Part shown: positions 29,967 through 41,200 of the stretch, one piece after another | How positions within the stretch are numbered: the first letter of the stretch is position 1 | Layout: every line of letters begins with the position of its first letter | NCBI GenBank assembly: GCA_014904845.1 | Contig: MU119499.1 | Location: forward strand, 1 to 63,495 | Length of the DNA: 63,495 nt | Source: Acephala macrosclerotiorum | Lineage: Eukaryota > Ascomycota > Leotiomycetes > Helotiales > Mollisiaceae | Direction of reading: 5' to 3' | Translations under genes and position numbers: made by a program | The notes under the pieces: model-generated | Databases searched by the model: none | Told to the model about the DNA's origin: nothing | The model's input: only the letters and a program-made list of their open reading frames with translations

Positions 29967-32900
29967 TTGCAGGTCGGAGTTGCACCGTTTGCTTGACGGG
30001 ACACGGGACAGAGGCAAGGTGTTAAATAATATTTAATGAGCTTGAAGAGAAAAAAATCAAATCCGAGAATGGTGCATCAAGCTCGAGATAGACTTGGGTC
30101 GTGTTTGCTTTTTCAACTGAGCAGGGGACCAGGTCCCAACTTCTAAGAACGCCTCGTAGGCAACATCTTCCTCATCCTCCTATATCCTCTTCCATCGGGC
30201 ACACCGAGAATATATTTCTTATCACCCGTGTGGTGTTCAAATCTCAATCGAGAATTTGCATCCAGTTAACGTATCTCCCTGAAAGCTCGCTGCTCGCTTC
30301 GATATTGTCTCGTCTCGGCAGATGCTTTTCTATCGAAATCACGGACAATGAAACCAATCTTGATTCCCTAGACATTGAGATCGTAACGCTCATTCAGGAA
30401 GCAAGTTCCTCCATTCAGTAGATAACACCTTATGCAACCTTGACTCAGCCTTCTGGCTCATAATCAAGGCTAGACTTGACGACTGGATCAAGCAAAACAA
30501 GCAACACCAAAGAGCTTTTTCAAGAATTCAAAAACACATTTCCACCAAACACGAAAGATGATCAGATCATCACCATCATCAAAGAAAATCCCCTTGGAGA
30601 GGGACTCATGCCTAAAGATTTCCCCATACATCAATGGAAAGCGTGGTGCATCAGAGCAGTCGGTGGAGAAGAACAATTTCCTCCATGCCTACCTTGCTCG
30701 CAACAGGGGTGAAGGTGCATGAAGAGCCCAAACAGACTTGATCGTAAGGGGAATGTGGAGGGGTCCCCTCCCTCAGAAATAGTTCAGGACCTGGATCAGA
30801 AGTGGTAGATGTGAGGCATGTCTATGCGATAATTACAGTCAAAGCTTAAGGTGCAGGCCACGACTAGACACTTTGAGAGCTGCTAGGAAGCCTCTCCCTG
30901 ATGATCCTTGAAAGCGCCAGCGAATGACCCCCCGTAGGTACAGCCAACTCTGTGTCTGCCAACGTCTGGCCGGACTGCAAAGTAATTGGCTTGACTATTT
31001 CAGAAGACCGACAAAACCAGGCTCGAGATCCGTATTACGCGATAACACCGGCGACGAAGATCAGTCCTCGATCTGAAATTGAAACGCGCAATAGCTTCCT
31101 GATCCCAGACGTCTTCATCTTCCCCTGAAGCCGATCTTCTACGGTGGAAGATAGTCATATATGAGCCAGGGGTCTTCCCTGATGAAAGTCGAAATTGGCT
31201 TCTTTTGGAGAGCCAGGTTCTGGTAAGTCGGAGACGTGATTCCTAATGTTCTGAGTTGGAGTTGCAAGAGCATCAAAGGCAGCCGAAGGCGAGAGAGGCT
31301 AGAATCGATGCTACACCTCCAATTAGTGCTTCTTAGGCGCCTCGAACTTTGCCTCCGCAACGGACCCCCGAACAGCCTCCCTATCAGCCTCCGCGATACT
31401 TTCCTTTGCCGCCACCGCCAACACATTTTCCCTCTCCGCAAAATGCTTACCCGCAGGTTCCTGCACCGCTTCCTGGACAACACGATTCTCGGCGGCGTCA
31501 GTCACCAAATATACAAGCAGGAACGCGGAGTATGAGAGGCATCGCAATATCCACGTCCAGGACTCCAGAACTCAGAACATGGACTACCATTAGTAGAGGG
31601 CCCTATCAACTTTAGACACAACATCTAGCCGAATCCCCTACGCAACAACACAAGAGCAAAAACCAAACAAAGGGGCCACCGATCACGTGCCAACACAATG
31701 AGGTTATTCCCACGCGGCTTCTGCGGCTTCAAGACTTCTCTAGCCCCCAATCAAAAGCATCAACTCGACATCTTCCACTCAAATCATCCTCTTAAGCGTC
31801 TCTAACATGCATATCCTTCAAGAAGCAATGCGCTGGACAAATGAGGATGAACTTCAACGCTAGCGCCATTCTAAAAACCACTCATCACCGCCATCAAGCT
31901 GCAGTGAGTCGATGATTCAGCCATTCATCTGTGGACGTTTCAACCACCTACCGCCCTCATCGTATCATACGTTAAGCACCACTCGTATGCTCTTGCTCCT
32001 CCTCTTTTTTGACGGTCTATCCGATATCGTCAGCTGTAGTCGGTATCTTCGGCTTCAACGATGCGGGGTTGTCATCACCAGCAAGAAGAAGATCAACACA
32101 AATTTTGAAAGCGAACGCCGACGAAAAGGGGAAACTAAACATGCGATGCCGCCATATGCTCATCAAATGAGAGGCTTGCCCACACCCCCCTCACCGGGAC
32201 TTAGTTTCTAACAGGAGGAGTGGCTTTTCTTAAGTGCCGACGGCAACGGGTGCGAAATGCAGGGTGGGTGTGCGAGGTCGAATGGGAAGCGTTGGCAGGG
32301 GATGGGGGGATAAACATGTCCTCCGCCTTCGCGATCTAACTCAAGAGTGGGAAGGAATCGAATGATGGAGGATGGATAGGGCAAGTACAGGCAGAAAGGA
32401 TGCGGGTGATCTTCTTATCTTTTCATGCTTGGTGATGCGTAGGGATGTTTTTGATGTATTAGATTAGGATCGACGACGCAGATGCAACTTTGTTGCGAAT
32501 GAGGAGATGGTTCCGTTTGTTACGGGACCGAAGCGCTCTTTCTGTAAAGAGTGAGGTTGAGGCGGAAAATCTCTTCCTCCTAGTCTAAAGGATTTTTGCT
32601 TGAATGTTGAGATGAGTGGACAAGTTCATGTGCTGAGTATGTAATCTGTCAACCCTGCGTGTGAATATGAAGCAATCGTTATAAGTTCGGCACGTTTGAT
32701 GGCTGGCTTTTGTGTGTTTTTGAGGCATCTCTGCTGCTTGTCTGTGAGCATTTGAGGCATCTATGCAGGCTTACATAGGGGGCTGCTTGTTGATTTGCAG
32801 GCGGAGGACTTTAGCATATACTAGCCCTATATTAGAGGTGACCTACTTTGGGTCCGTGTATTTCTTGGTCAAAGTCGACCGAGGAATAGGAACCCACTTT

Positions 32901-33694
32901 TGACATGATGGAAATTCTGATTGAAGACGTTTGCCTGAATGAGGTCTTTGCATGCGAACCATCTGGATCGCTGACCCCGCAAAGCTTCGTAACCACCATG
33001 CATGTGTAGGAAAACTTCGTACAGATTCTGATATTGGACCCTGGACTCTACAACCGTCGATAAACCACTTTGATATGTGCGCTTACCTCGTTGCCCCTGC
33101 CTCCGGTCGGAGGATTTCTCGTCATGAAAATGACGAGCGCATAAGTCTGGATACGGTGCGCTGTGCTGCATGAAAACACATGCAATCTCTTGCAGCAAAG
33201 CCTTGAAGTTGTGGGCAGCGGGTGGCTTTTGCTGAGGAGGCAAACAAGATGGGGTAATCGAGTTTAACTTGCATGCCGAGTTGTTATTGATAATCCTTCG
33301 AACGAGGCGACTGACGGCAGCGGCGTTGTAAAGTATGCAGTGGTATGATTTGGCAGTGAAATTTGGTTGCGCTTGAGCTACGGTACTCAGCCGCGGCTTC
33401 ACACATATTTGGGTACTTCGACATTCTCGACTACCGTAGTCGCCAAACAAGCATCTCTGCAAACCTTCAACTTCCTTCTTCCTGTCACACAATACACAAA
33501 CAACCACCCACGGCTCGACAGCAATTCTTCGAATGAGGACACTACGACCACATACCATTATCACCCACGGTCGACTGCTCCATATCCCTCATCTGCATAT
33601 TTAGAGGGAGGTCTGGACTATTTTTCCAGGCTGAGGTCCGCGCAAAGGCTCCTATTTCGCTGACTCGGAAGTCACTCTGGGTCAGCATAATCGC
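29967..33694. other. 3.7-kb gene-poor stretch
   Basis: Frames of 60-230 codons occur on both strands (for example 30476-30712 plus, 31139-31547 minus, 32869-33564 minus), but none has a recognisable motif, and overlapping frames compete. Tracts rich in Pro codons lie around 31330-31480. It probably includes the long promoter and 5' UTR of the acrB-like gene. I cannot support a gene here. Confidence 0.5.
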
Positions 33695-36502
33695 ATGCCT
33701 CGCGGACCGACCACGAGCAAGCGACAGCAGGGTGCTGCGAATCATCGAGATACTAGGCATGAAAATGGCCTTGTAGGACCTGGCAAACGGATACAGAAGC
33801 AGAAGAGTAATGGTCATCTCAATGGGCACGCCAAGTCTCCTGACAGCAACTCGTCAACACCTCCTCTTCCTGGGACCCCTCCACCGACAACGAATGGTTA
33901 TGCGCGACATTCGATACCTGGAGACCATACAACGGATCCCAAGATGGTAGGAGAGGCTTTGAGGAGATCGTCTGTCAGTGCTTCCTCGGATTCTTCCGCG
34001 TTCGACATCTACCAGAACCCGTCCGGAAGTGCGGCAACCATGGAGAACCACCGTCAAATCGATGTCAGTGCCGTCAAGAACCCTTCTGTACATCGAGACT
34101 CGATCAATCTTATCTTAACTGTCCTCCAATCATGTCCTCTACGCGACACACTTGCTATTCTCATCGTCCTACTTCAGATTCCACCTACCTTTCTCTCGAT
34201 CGTCCACCTCCTTTTTGCAACTCTCACTTTCGTTCCCCCTTCGACCTCGGCGCAATCCAGCTTGAGCTATACGGATATTCTTCAGGGAACTTTGGGTACG
34301 CCGTCTGTTGGCACAATATTTCTTATTGATATGGTTGTGCTGCTGGTCTGGTTGTTTCTATGGAGCCCACTTCAGGATATCGCGTTGGATTTGGCACAGA
34401 CCGTCATTGCGCTGACATTAGGAGGCGGGACGAGTGGGAAGGAGGCGGGGACGAAGAACGTTTTGTGGTGCTTTGGTGTTATTTGGGTATCTCACATTGT
34501 CAGAAATGGCAATGTCAAGCAAGGTGGTCTGCGAGCGATCATAGGGTCAAACCTTGGGTCGCCAGATCCCGATGATCCTCTTGAACCTAGTTCTCTGAAC
34601 GGGAACAAGAGGCATGGTTTGATTCGCAGCATTTTAGCAATTCATATTCTTACGCAGGGAGTGGTTCGATACATACGAGATTGGTATGTTAGGAGGGAGA
34701 GGAGGGATCATACAGCATCGATAGGGGACCCGGAAGCGGGCAAGCCGACAGCTGATGTTAGCGATTCGACGATGACGGCGGGTGCAGAGACCGATACCTC
34801 GAGCTCTCTTGCACTTGGTACGGCGGCGACATTGAAGAAAAAGAAGAAGCACAGCGCGCAAGTCCGCATACGGCAGCCTCTTTGGGCTGCACTAGCGAGC
34901 ACGAAAATAGTTATGGTAAAAGAGTACGAAACATCACACACAGCGGCCGAGTCAGCGGGCACAAACGCGACAGACATGAACAATCTTGGAAATGCACCCT
35001 TCAATGCCGAAGCAGATCGGATCTGGATAACTTATGTTGGATCCGACGAGGTCTATTTCAGTACCAGTTTTTTCCCCATTCATACACCACAGCCAGCGGA
35101 GGAGAGGAGGAGCGAGGGGGTCGATAGGACGAAGCCTTTTTATGTGAGGGTCAACAGAACGATATGGCAGCCAACACGGATCAATGTCATCAATGATCCG
35201 GCATCTCCATCAGGGCAGGAGATGAGATGGAATGGCGAAATCTTCGGACTGGCACCTACGTCCAACTACCAATGTGATTTTCACAGTTCGGTGGACGATT
35301 CCGTCATCTTTTCTACCAGTGTCCGCACCTTGCAATCTCTTACAACCGACTTGGGAGTTCCTCCCAATCCTCAGATTACGGGACGCCCTGGCTCCCCCAT
35401 CACTACTCTTAAGACATCCATTGCCACTGCTGACCTCAAGCTGACGGAAGAACGCAATCGTCAGAAGCGAGAGAAGCGAGACCAGCAGAAGAAGTTGGGC
35501 AGCTTGAAGAAGGAAATCGACAGACTCACTAGTGGCATCGCATCAACAGGCGGCAATGATGACAAGCTAAAGCAAAAGGCTCAACAGAGCCAGCTGCATA
35601 TGAAGCAAGCGGAGGATGCAACTGCTGCACTTGAGACACAGATTGAGAGCTTTGAAGCGGTTCCCACCGATGACACTTCTCTCTACGCAGATTCGAAAGG
35701 AAAGATCCAGTCTGAGCGCGATCAGCACAAGAAGCTCCTGAATGAGTTCAATGCTGCCAAACAGAAGGCTGAACGCCATCTGGCAAACCTCAAGGCTGAG
35801 CTCACTAGCATACAACAAAAGTGCGAGAGCAAGCAGGCCCGTGTTTCTCAGCTCAACACCAAACACGAAAGTCTCACTGATGCAAATGCCAAAGGACTTG
35901 ATGAAGTTCAACGCAAGGAGTCAGAGCGCCAAGCCAAGCAACATCGACGAGAGCAGATTCTCGCCTTCTACAACGAACGTCACCAGGCCAAGCTTACCGA
36001 AGTCAACGAAGGCGAGACAGCTCTTCAAGCACTGGATCAGGCGATGGAAGCCGTGCAACAGCACATTGCAGAGAAGGAGGTGTACCTGCAAAGCCCTTCC
36101 CCCAGCAACCAGAACTTGAGCATTGGATTCGGTTCCAATGTCATTCCTGAAGGTGTCTCGAGTAGCTATCCTTGGAATCCCACCCCTGCAACTGTCAGTC
36201 CGTTCTACGCAGCAAGTCCCTATGCGCCAATGATGAGCCTTGCTGGTCCTTCAAATTCCCCACATGGCAGCAGAACTCGAGGACGCAGCTCCAGTATGCT
36301 CAGCAACGTCTCCGGCTTCACTCAAAGTGATGACGGCAATGGACCCGGCCCCATCGGTCCCGGGGCAGGTCTTTCATGGGAGGACGCTCGTGAGGAAAGA
36401 AAAGGCAGCAGCGGCAGCGGTAGTGGTAGTGGAAGCAAATCTGGCAGTGTGAGCGATCCGAGGAGTCCTGTGATGGGGAATGTGAAGACGGTCAAGTGGT
36501 AA
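33695..36502 (+). CDS. acrB: AcrB-like ubiquitination-network membrane protein, 935 aa
   Basis: Single exon. The order is a basic, Ser/Pro-rich N-terminus (1-125), hydrophobic membrane segments at about 148-180 and about 206-226 (FLIDMVVLLVWLFLW) with a weaker one near 255-270, a beta-rich middle domain (about 440-570), a long coiled coil (about 578-795, rich in Lys, Glu and Gln), and a Ser/Gly-rich tail with GSGSGSGSKSGS. This matches the Aspergillus acrB protein, which has membrane segments and a coiled coil and acts in the CreB/CreD ubiquitination network that governs carbon catabolite repression and acriflavine tolerance. Identification rests on remembered family architecture, not on a search. 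The frame is intact. Confidence 0.75.
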   Translation: MPRGPTTSKRQQGAANHRDTRHENGLVGPGKRIQKQKSNGHLNGHAKSPDSNSSTPPLPGTPPPTTNGYARHSIPGDHTTDPKMVGEALRRSSVSASSDSSAFDIYQNPSGSAATMENHRQIDVSAVKNPSVHRDSINLILTVLQSCPLRDTLAILIVLLQIPPTFLSIVHLLFATLTFVPPSTSAQSSLSYTDILQGTLGTPSVGTIFLIDMVVLLVWLFLWSPLQDIALDLAQTVIALTLGGGTSGKEAGTKNVLWCFGVIWVSHIVRNGNVKQGGLRAIIGSNLGSPDPDDPLEPSSLNGNKRHGLIRSILAIHILTQGVVRYIRDWYVRRERRDHTASIGDPEAGKPTADVSDSTMTAGAETDTSSSLALGTAATLKKKKKHSAQVRIRQPLWAALASTKIVMVKEYETSHTAAESAGTNATDMNNLGNAPFNAEADRIWITYVGSDEVYFSTSFFPIHTPQPAEERRSEGVDRTKPFYVRVNRTIWQPTRINVINDPASPSGQEMRWNGEIFGLAPTSNYQCDFHSSVDDSVIFSTSVRTLQSLTTDLGVPPNPQITGRPGSPITTLKTSIATADLKLTEERNRQKREKRDQQKKLGSLKKEIDRLTSGIASTGGNDDKLKQKAQQSQLHMKQAEDATAALETQIESFEAVPTDDTSLYADSKGKIQSERDQHKKLLNEFNAAKQKAERHLANLKAELTSIQQKCESKQARVSQLNTKHESLTDANAKGLDEVQRKESERQAKQHRREQILAFYNERHQAKLTEVNEGETALQALDQAMEAVQQHIAEKEVYLQSPSPSNQNLSIGFGSNVIPEGVSSSYPWNPTPATVSPFYAASPYAPMMSLAGPSNSPHGSRTRGRSSSMLSNVSGFTQSDDGNGPGPIGPGAGLSWEDAREERKGSSGSGSGSGSKSGSVSDPRSPVMGNVKTVKW

Positions 36503-37185
36503 AGGGGCTATTTGTTCTATGTCTGCAAGATGAAACGCAAATGTGATGTGTTTGTTACTCCTACATGATCCCATTTCTGATATGTGAAGTCTACGCAGAA
36601 ATGAGATGTGATGAGTGAACAGCTAGCTGCTGAAAACGTCTTGACTGGACATGTGGTGTGCTCAAGAAGGAAGTGATATTCATTGACCCACAGATTCGGT
36701 GTCTGCGGGGCTTTGACGGTGATGACGATGAGGTTCGAGGCTCTTGTGCGCGTAGACTTATCCTTGAGGAAGCCCGAGAACATAGCGATGGAGATTTCTG
36801 TTGTTGAAGGAAGGAAGTTGAAGTTAAGCGGTCCTGTATGACAGGACCCTTATCCAAATCGTATCTTTCTCAAGATTTCCTCTCAGAAACGACCCGTCCC
36901 GAAGTTTGATCTCCATCCAGGATTCAGATTAAACCAGCAAGGTTAACCAAAGGTTTGTTGCATGTCGAGTCCTTTCAGCCCCCAAAATAAAAAGGAGAGA
37001 GGAGGCTCGAGGTTGTGATGTCTGACCCCTGTTCGGCTCGCTTGAGCGGGCCGAAATTTGGGACGCGCTTGCCTGATTGATTTTTGGCACGTCGCGTCTC
37101 CTAAATCTGACGCGTCGTTGAACTCTAGACCTCAACATCGCAACATTCAACGACAACGACAACGACAACGACCACAACCGCAACC
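36503..37185. other. Intergenic between acrB-like and primase genes
   Basis: No supported gene. Minus-strand frames of 84-88 codons are present without motifs. A repeated acgaca motif (37145-37172) sits in the presumed primase 5' UTR. Confidence 0.5.
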
Positions 37186-38817
37186 ATGATCAGGCAAGAC
37201 TTCTCGCGCATCGACCCGAAACGCAGGTCAGCGTTGGATCATAGGAAGAAACAATTCGCGAAGCCCACGTACCAGAACTTAGAGTACAAGCACCGACTGA
37301 ATTTCTACATCACACCTCCCACCGCGGACATCACACTCGAGCAATTCGAACAATGGGCTATTGATCGTCTACGAGGTATTCTCTCCCCTCCCAGCACCTA
37401 TAGCCGTCACTAACAACAACGTGTGCAGTCCTCGCAGAACTCGAAGCCTGCTCCTTCCGCAACAAATCCCCTTCCGAAACAGCAGAGCACATGAAGCCCC
37501 TCCTGCAGAAATACCTCCCCCTCTCCTCCACTTCCTCCGGCTCCTCAACTCTCCAACCCGAACGTCAGAAAGACCATTATTCCCACTTCATCCTTCGTCT
37601 TGCGTTTGCGTCGACGGAGGATCTGAGAAGGAGGTTCTCGAGGGTGGAGACGATGCTTTTTAGGTTGAGGTTCCAGGCTGATGATTTGAGGGATCGACAA
37701 GCGTTTGTGGAGGGTTTGGGTTTGGACTGGGAGACGGTCACTAGTGAGGAGAGGCAATTGTATGCAGAGCAGTTGAGGGCTGCGGGTGGGGGCTTTCCGA
37801 AGAATATTGAGGAGGAGAGCTATTTTAAAGTTGATTGGGAGAAGGTTCCTGAGTTGGTGGAGAATAGAAGGGTGTTCTTGAAGGCGGGGATGGCGTATGT
37901 TCCTGGCAGAGAGCAGCTTTCCGTGGTTGTTGCGGAGTTTACAAGCCGGTTGGAGAAGGCTCTTGAGCTTACTTCTCGCGCGCTGCCTCGACTAGATGAA
38001 GACGATAGGCTGACACCGATCCTCAATCATCTTTCGCAGAACTTCACGACTCCGGATGCGAGCTATTCCACCTCTACGACTACTCTGCCTGGAGCCGACA
38101 TCTCTGCACGAAATGTCGATGTCCTCTCCGCGTCCTTTCCTCTCTGCATGCAGAATCTCCATCGATCCCTTCGACGCGACGCACATCTCAAGCATTATGG
38201 ACGTCTCCAATACACACTCTTCTTGAAGGGAATTGGTCTTAACCTCGAAGAATGTTTGGTATTCTGGCGGTCATCATTCAGCAAGATCACAGACGACGTC
38301 TTCAACAAGGAATACAGATACAATGTTCGACACGCGTACGGAGATGTGGGTGGAGATTCAAACAGGAGAGGGAACGGGTACAGTCCTTTCTCCTGCCAAA
38401 AGATCTTGACCGAACACCCTCCTGGACCGGGAGAAGCACATGGATGTCCTTACAGACATTTCAGCGTGGATAACTTGACGGCGTTGTTACAGCAGGTAGG
38501 AGTTAAGGATCATGAGGTGCTGAGGGGTGTGAAGGAGGATAAGGAGAAGACGAAATATCATTTGGCTTGTAATCGGTATGTTTTACTTGCAAATTTCTTA
38601 GATGTCGTGCTGACGCTGCGATAGGGTCTTCGACTATGTCCATAAGCAGGAGATCAAGAAGGTCAAGGATGATGGGATCTGGACGAGCGCACAACTGGAG
38701 ACGTTGGTACACCCGAATGAGTACTTCAAGAGGAGTTACTTGTTGAAGAATCTTGGCAAGAACCCGGTGGAAGAGGAGAAGCAGGAAGTGAAGCCAGATG
38801 TGGCGATGGAGGATTGA
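37186..38817 (+). CDS. pri2: DNA primase large subunit (Pri2), 3 exons, 509 aa
   Basis: Exons: 37186-37375, 37429-38575, 38625-38817. Introns are 53 nt (GTATTC to GTGCAG, with CACTAAC) and 49 nt (GTATGT to CGATAG, with GCTGAC). The total is 1,530 nt. The N-terminal helical domain contains NFYITPPTADITLEQFEQWA. The C-terminal Fe-S domain keeps four cysteines at about 303 (LCMQNL), 386 (SCQKI), 403 (GCPYRHF) and 444 (ACNR), with spacings 83, 17 and 41 residues, close to those of the human protein. These ligate the 4Fe-4S cluster needed for primer initiation. The C-terminus is a short charged tail. It forms the primase heterodimer that works with DNA polymerase alpha in the nucleus. The gene is intact. 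Confidence 0.95.
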
Positions 38818-39413
38818 GTAACGGATGGGTACATGTGGAAATGGTCAGGATAGGCTGGATGGTTTGGGACTGCGGATTGCATTCTGGTGCTGGGGGTTCG
38901 GAGTTCTGTGGGATAGAATGATTAATGATTTGTAGTGTAGTGTACAGCTCTATTATTGGAAAATGCAAGTTTCATGTTCCTACTCACCAGCAAATCGCGG
39001 TGTAGATTGTCGATGGCTGGTCTTGATGTTCAAGTTGGAAGGACCTTTGTCGGTACCGAATGTCAATGGGGAAGGGGTACATTGTGAGGCACTTCGATGT
39101 TCGATCAATCCCTGTTTCTGTTTTCTGATGTCGCTTGAGAAAATGGTTCTTGGGTAAGTTCGAAGCATTGAACAAGGCGCCTTTGGAGGTTGTATACATC
39201 AAATCTTGCAAGTGCATCACGAGAGCAGGTTGTTCTTGCGTTTCATCTTTCCAAACCTCAGCATTCTTTGGCTAGCAGAATCACAAGGGCAGTATCGCTT
39301 CGTACATGACCTTGACATGACCAGTCAGCTTTGAAATGCGCGGCATGGTTAGTGTCTTGCCGGATTAGGCAGATGTAAGGTTTTGAGTATATCCTCGTTC
39401 GACCGGAAATGTC
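38818..39413. other. Intergenic, no gene seen
   Basis: Short overlapping frames only. It separates the primase gene from the tail-to-tail pseudogene on the minus strand. Confidence 0.55.
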
Positions 39414-39963
39414 CTAGCGCACGACGACGAACACTAAAAGATGAAGCAGCCCCAGTGCACCAAGGCCAGCGAGGTTCTTTCCTGGTAGAGTCTCGTATTG
39501 GGGTTTGGTCTTAAACGTCTTTTCAGCTTTGGGAACCTCACTAATGAGCATATATTTCTTCGCTGATTTGGACTGATCTTTCAGAGCTCCCAGCTGATTT
39601 CGTCACATCACATGATGGATACCAAGGATCAAGCAGCAACAGTTTGCCAACAGATTTCCAGGCGTTGTCAGTCATTTCTTCAAGGCCACTGCTGCTGCTA
39701 TGCAGAGAATGCCGGGGTGATCCATAATTGAGGCTGTTGTGGGAGACGGAATAGAGGTCATGGATAAGCTTTAATGGTGTCTTTATCGAGATCCGAACGA
39801 TGCTGCTGAGGTTTTGAATAAGAGCCTTGATGATCGGCCGAAAGGCTTCCCTGTCTTGTTTGACATAATTCATCTTAGCAACGTTTCGTAAGTATAATGG
39901 CCCTCGTTTGGGAGACCCCTCAGAAACTAATTTTGAGAACAGTGGCTACACGGTGGAAGCCAT
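39414..39963 (-). pseudogene. Decayed gene with C-terminal membrane anchor (about 182 codons)
   Basis: From the ATG at 39963 the frame reads MASTV, then meets TAG at 39946-39948 (probably a former CAG). It stays open from there to about 39595. A one-base insertion there (GGG run) moves it to the frame that ends at 39414. Removing one base gives 549 nt, a multiple of three. The C-terminus KTKPQYETLPGKNLAGLGAL continues with a hydrophobic stretch ending FVVVR, as in a tail-anchored membrane protein. The family is not recognised. It is head-to-head with the relic at 40030, only 66 bp away. Confidence 0.55.
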
Positions 39964-40029
39964 TCTTCCTGTCTTTATGCCGCGCCACTGTTGAAGCCCT
40001 TGCCGTCGAGCAGCTTCCACGCCCTGAGC

Positions 40030-40824
40030 ATGCGCAATGCAGGTGTCTTTCCCGACTTCGAAGCCTTTATATCGGAGTATCAATATATTAAAGACCGCAA
40101 GATGCTGAGGCAGCTTACGCAGGTTGAAATGGTCCACCAAGTAACGGACATGATGCTGATAGCCGATTAATTGACGTACAAGCGCATAGGTACTTCACAA
40201 CTCACCTATGATGAGCTATTGTCGAAGAAGGAGCTTTGCAAATGGTTTTATGGCCAGTGCTTCAGGGTCGCCCTTCCATTTCGATACACTGAAGGCGAGC
40301 GCCCCTTCACTGAGGCTGTCTATAGTCCTCTGGATTTTAGCGTCATCCTCCACCCCCTAGGATAATTGCGAACTATGGGATATCCGTCACACTGGCTTTT
40401 GGAAGTCCTCACGGCAATCATAGAGGATGAGATCACCACCACTGCTCGTCCGCCTCGAAAATCTCCAACCACATCTCAAGATGCCGTGAAAGACTACCCG
40501 GAAAGAAAGCTCTGTACCACACCATTCTCATCCGAGATCGCTACTTTGACTTTGATATTCAGGCAGCTGCTTCCCTTCTCCATTACCTCAACTCCCATCC
40601 CTAACCGAGATGCCATCCACAAATACACCTTCCAGATGCCTCGTCAAGGAAATTTTCCCAACGTCGGCTCTGCCAGATTGGTTCTGGTATTCTTCGAAGA
40701 CAGCATAGTCGAGACTATCTATGCAGGAGCCAATGAAAAGACGATAATCGCACTCACCGAAGGAACATTCAGTCAAATGCTAATCTTAGATCCGGGTTGG
40801 GAAGAAGTTGAGCCGAGATGGTAA
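40030..40824 (+). pseudogene. Unidentified gene relic with two in-frame TAA codons (264 codons)
   Basis: From ATG 40030 to the stop at 40822-40824 one frame is kept, interrupted only by TAA at 40168-40170 and 40363-40365. Both fit CAA changed to TAA. The protein-like text is strong on both sides of the stops, for example SEYQYIKDRKMLRQLTQ, YGQCFRVALPFRYTEGERPF and TMGYPSHWLLEVLTAIIED. The closing part (KLCTTPFSSEI, then FRQLLPFS) resembles uncharacterised fungal proteins I cannot name. The start may lie further upstream, since the frame is open to about 39931. The last 149 codons from ATG 40378 are uninterrupted. Confidence 0.6.
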
Positions 40825-41200
40825 GATTCTGTTTTCAATAATTTGAGAGACAAGGGGCGCGCCGTTGGGACGACGTTTGATTGGGTTATTGAGACTCATG
40901 AAGTTAGTGTGTGGATGTCTGATAGGTGGTGGAGATGATGAAGGCGAGTGATTGGGAGATTGGCATGTATAGAATGGATACTTGGGAGAGTGTTTTATGC
41001 AGCCACCTTGGGTCAAGCAGACTGTTAAGAAGGGAGAGCGCTGGATGAATAGAAAGCTTCTAGGAGTGGCTTAGATGTTGAACAAAGTGTTCGTAGGAGC
41101 TCCTTCGGGACACTCGGATCTTGATCCTTCTCTCTGTTTGCTCCTTGGCCTACATAGGAAATGAAAAGATAACTCTTAGTGCAAAACCCCCTTACTTTTC

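Noticed and set aside
30476..30712. 78-codon plus frame with protein-like text
   Set aside because: No family recognised and no neighbouring exons found; too short to call.
31139..31547. Overlapping frames, one Ala/Glu-rich (minus) and one Pro-rich (plus)
   Set aside because: They are mutual shadows of a compositionally biased tract; neither has a start or domain I can defend.
32869..33564. 231-codon minus frame upstream of the acrB-like gene
   Set aside because: No motif, many Cys/Arg/Gln codons without pattern, and it overlaps the likely promoter and 5' UTR.
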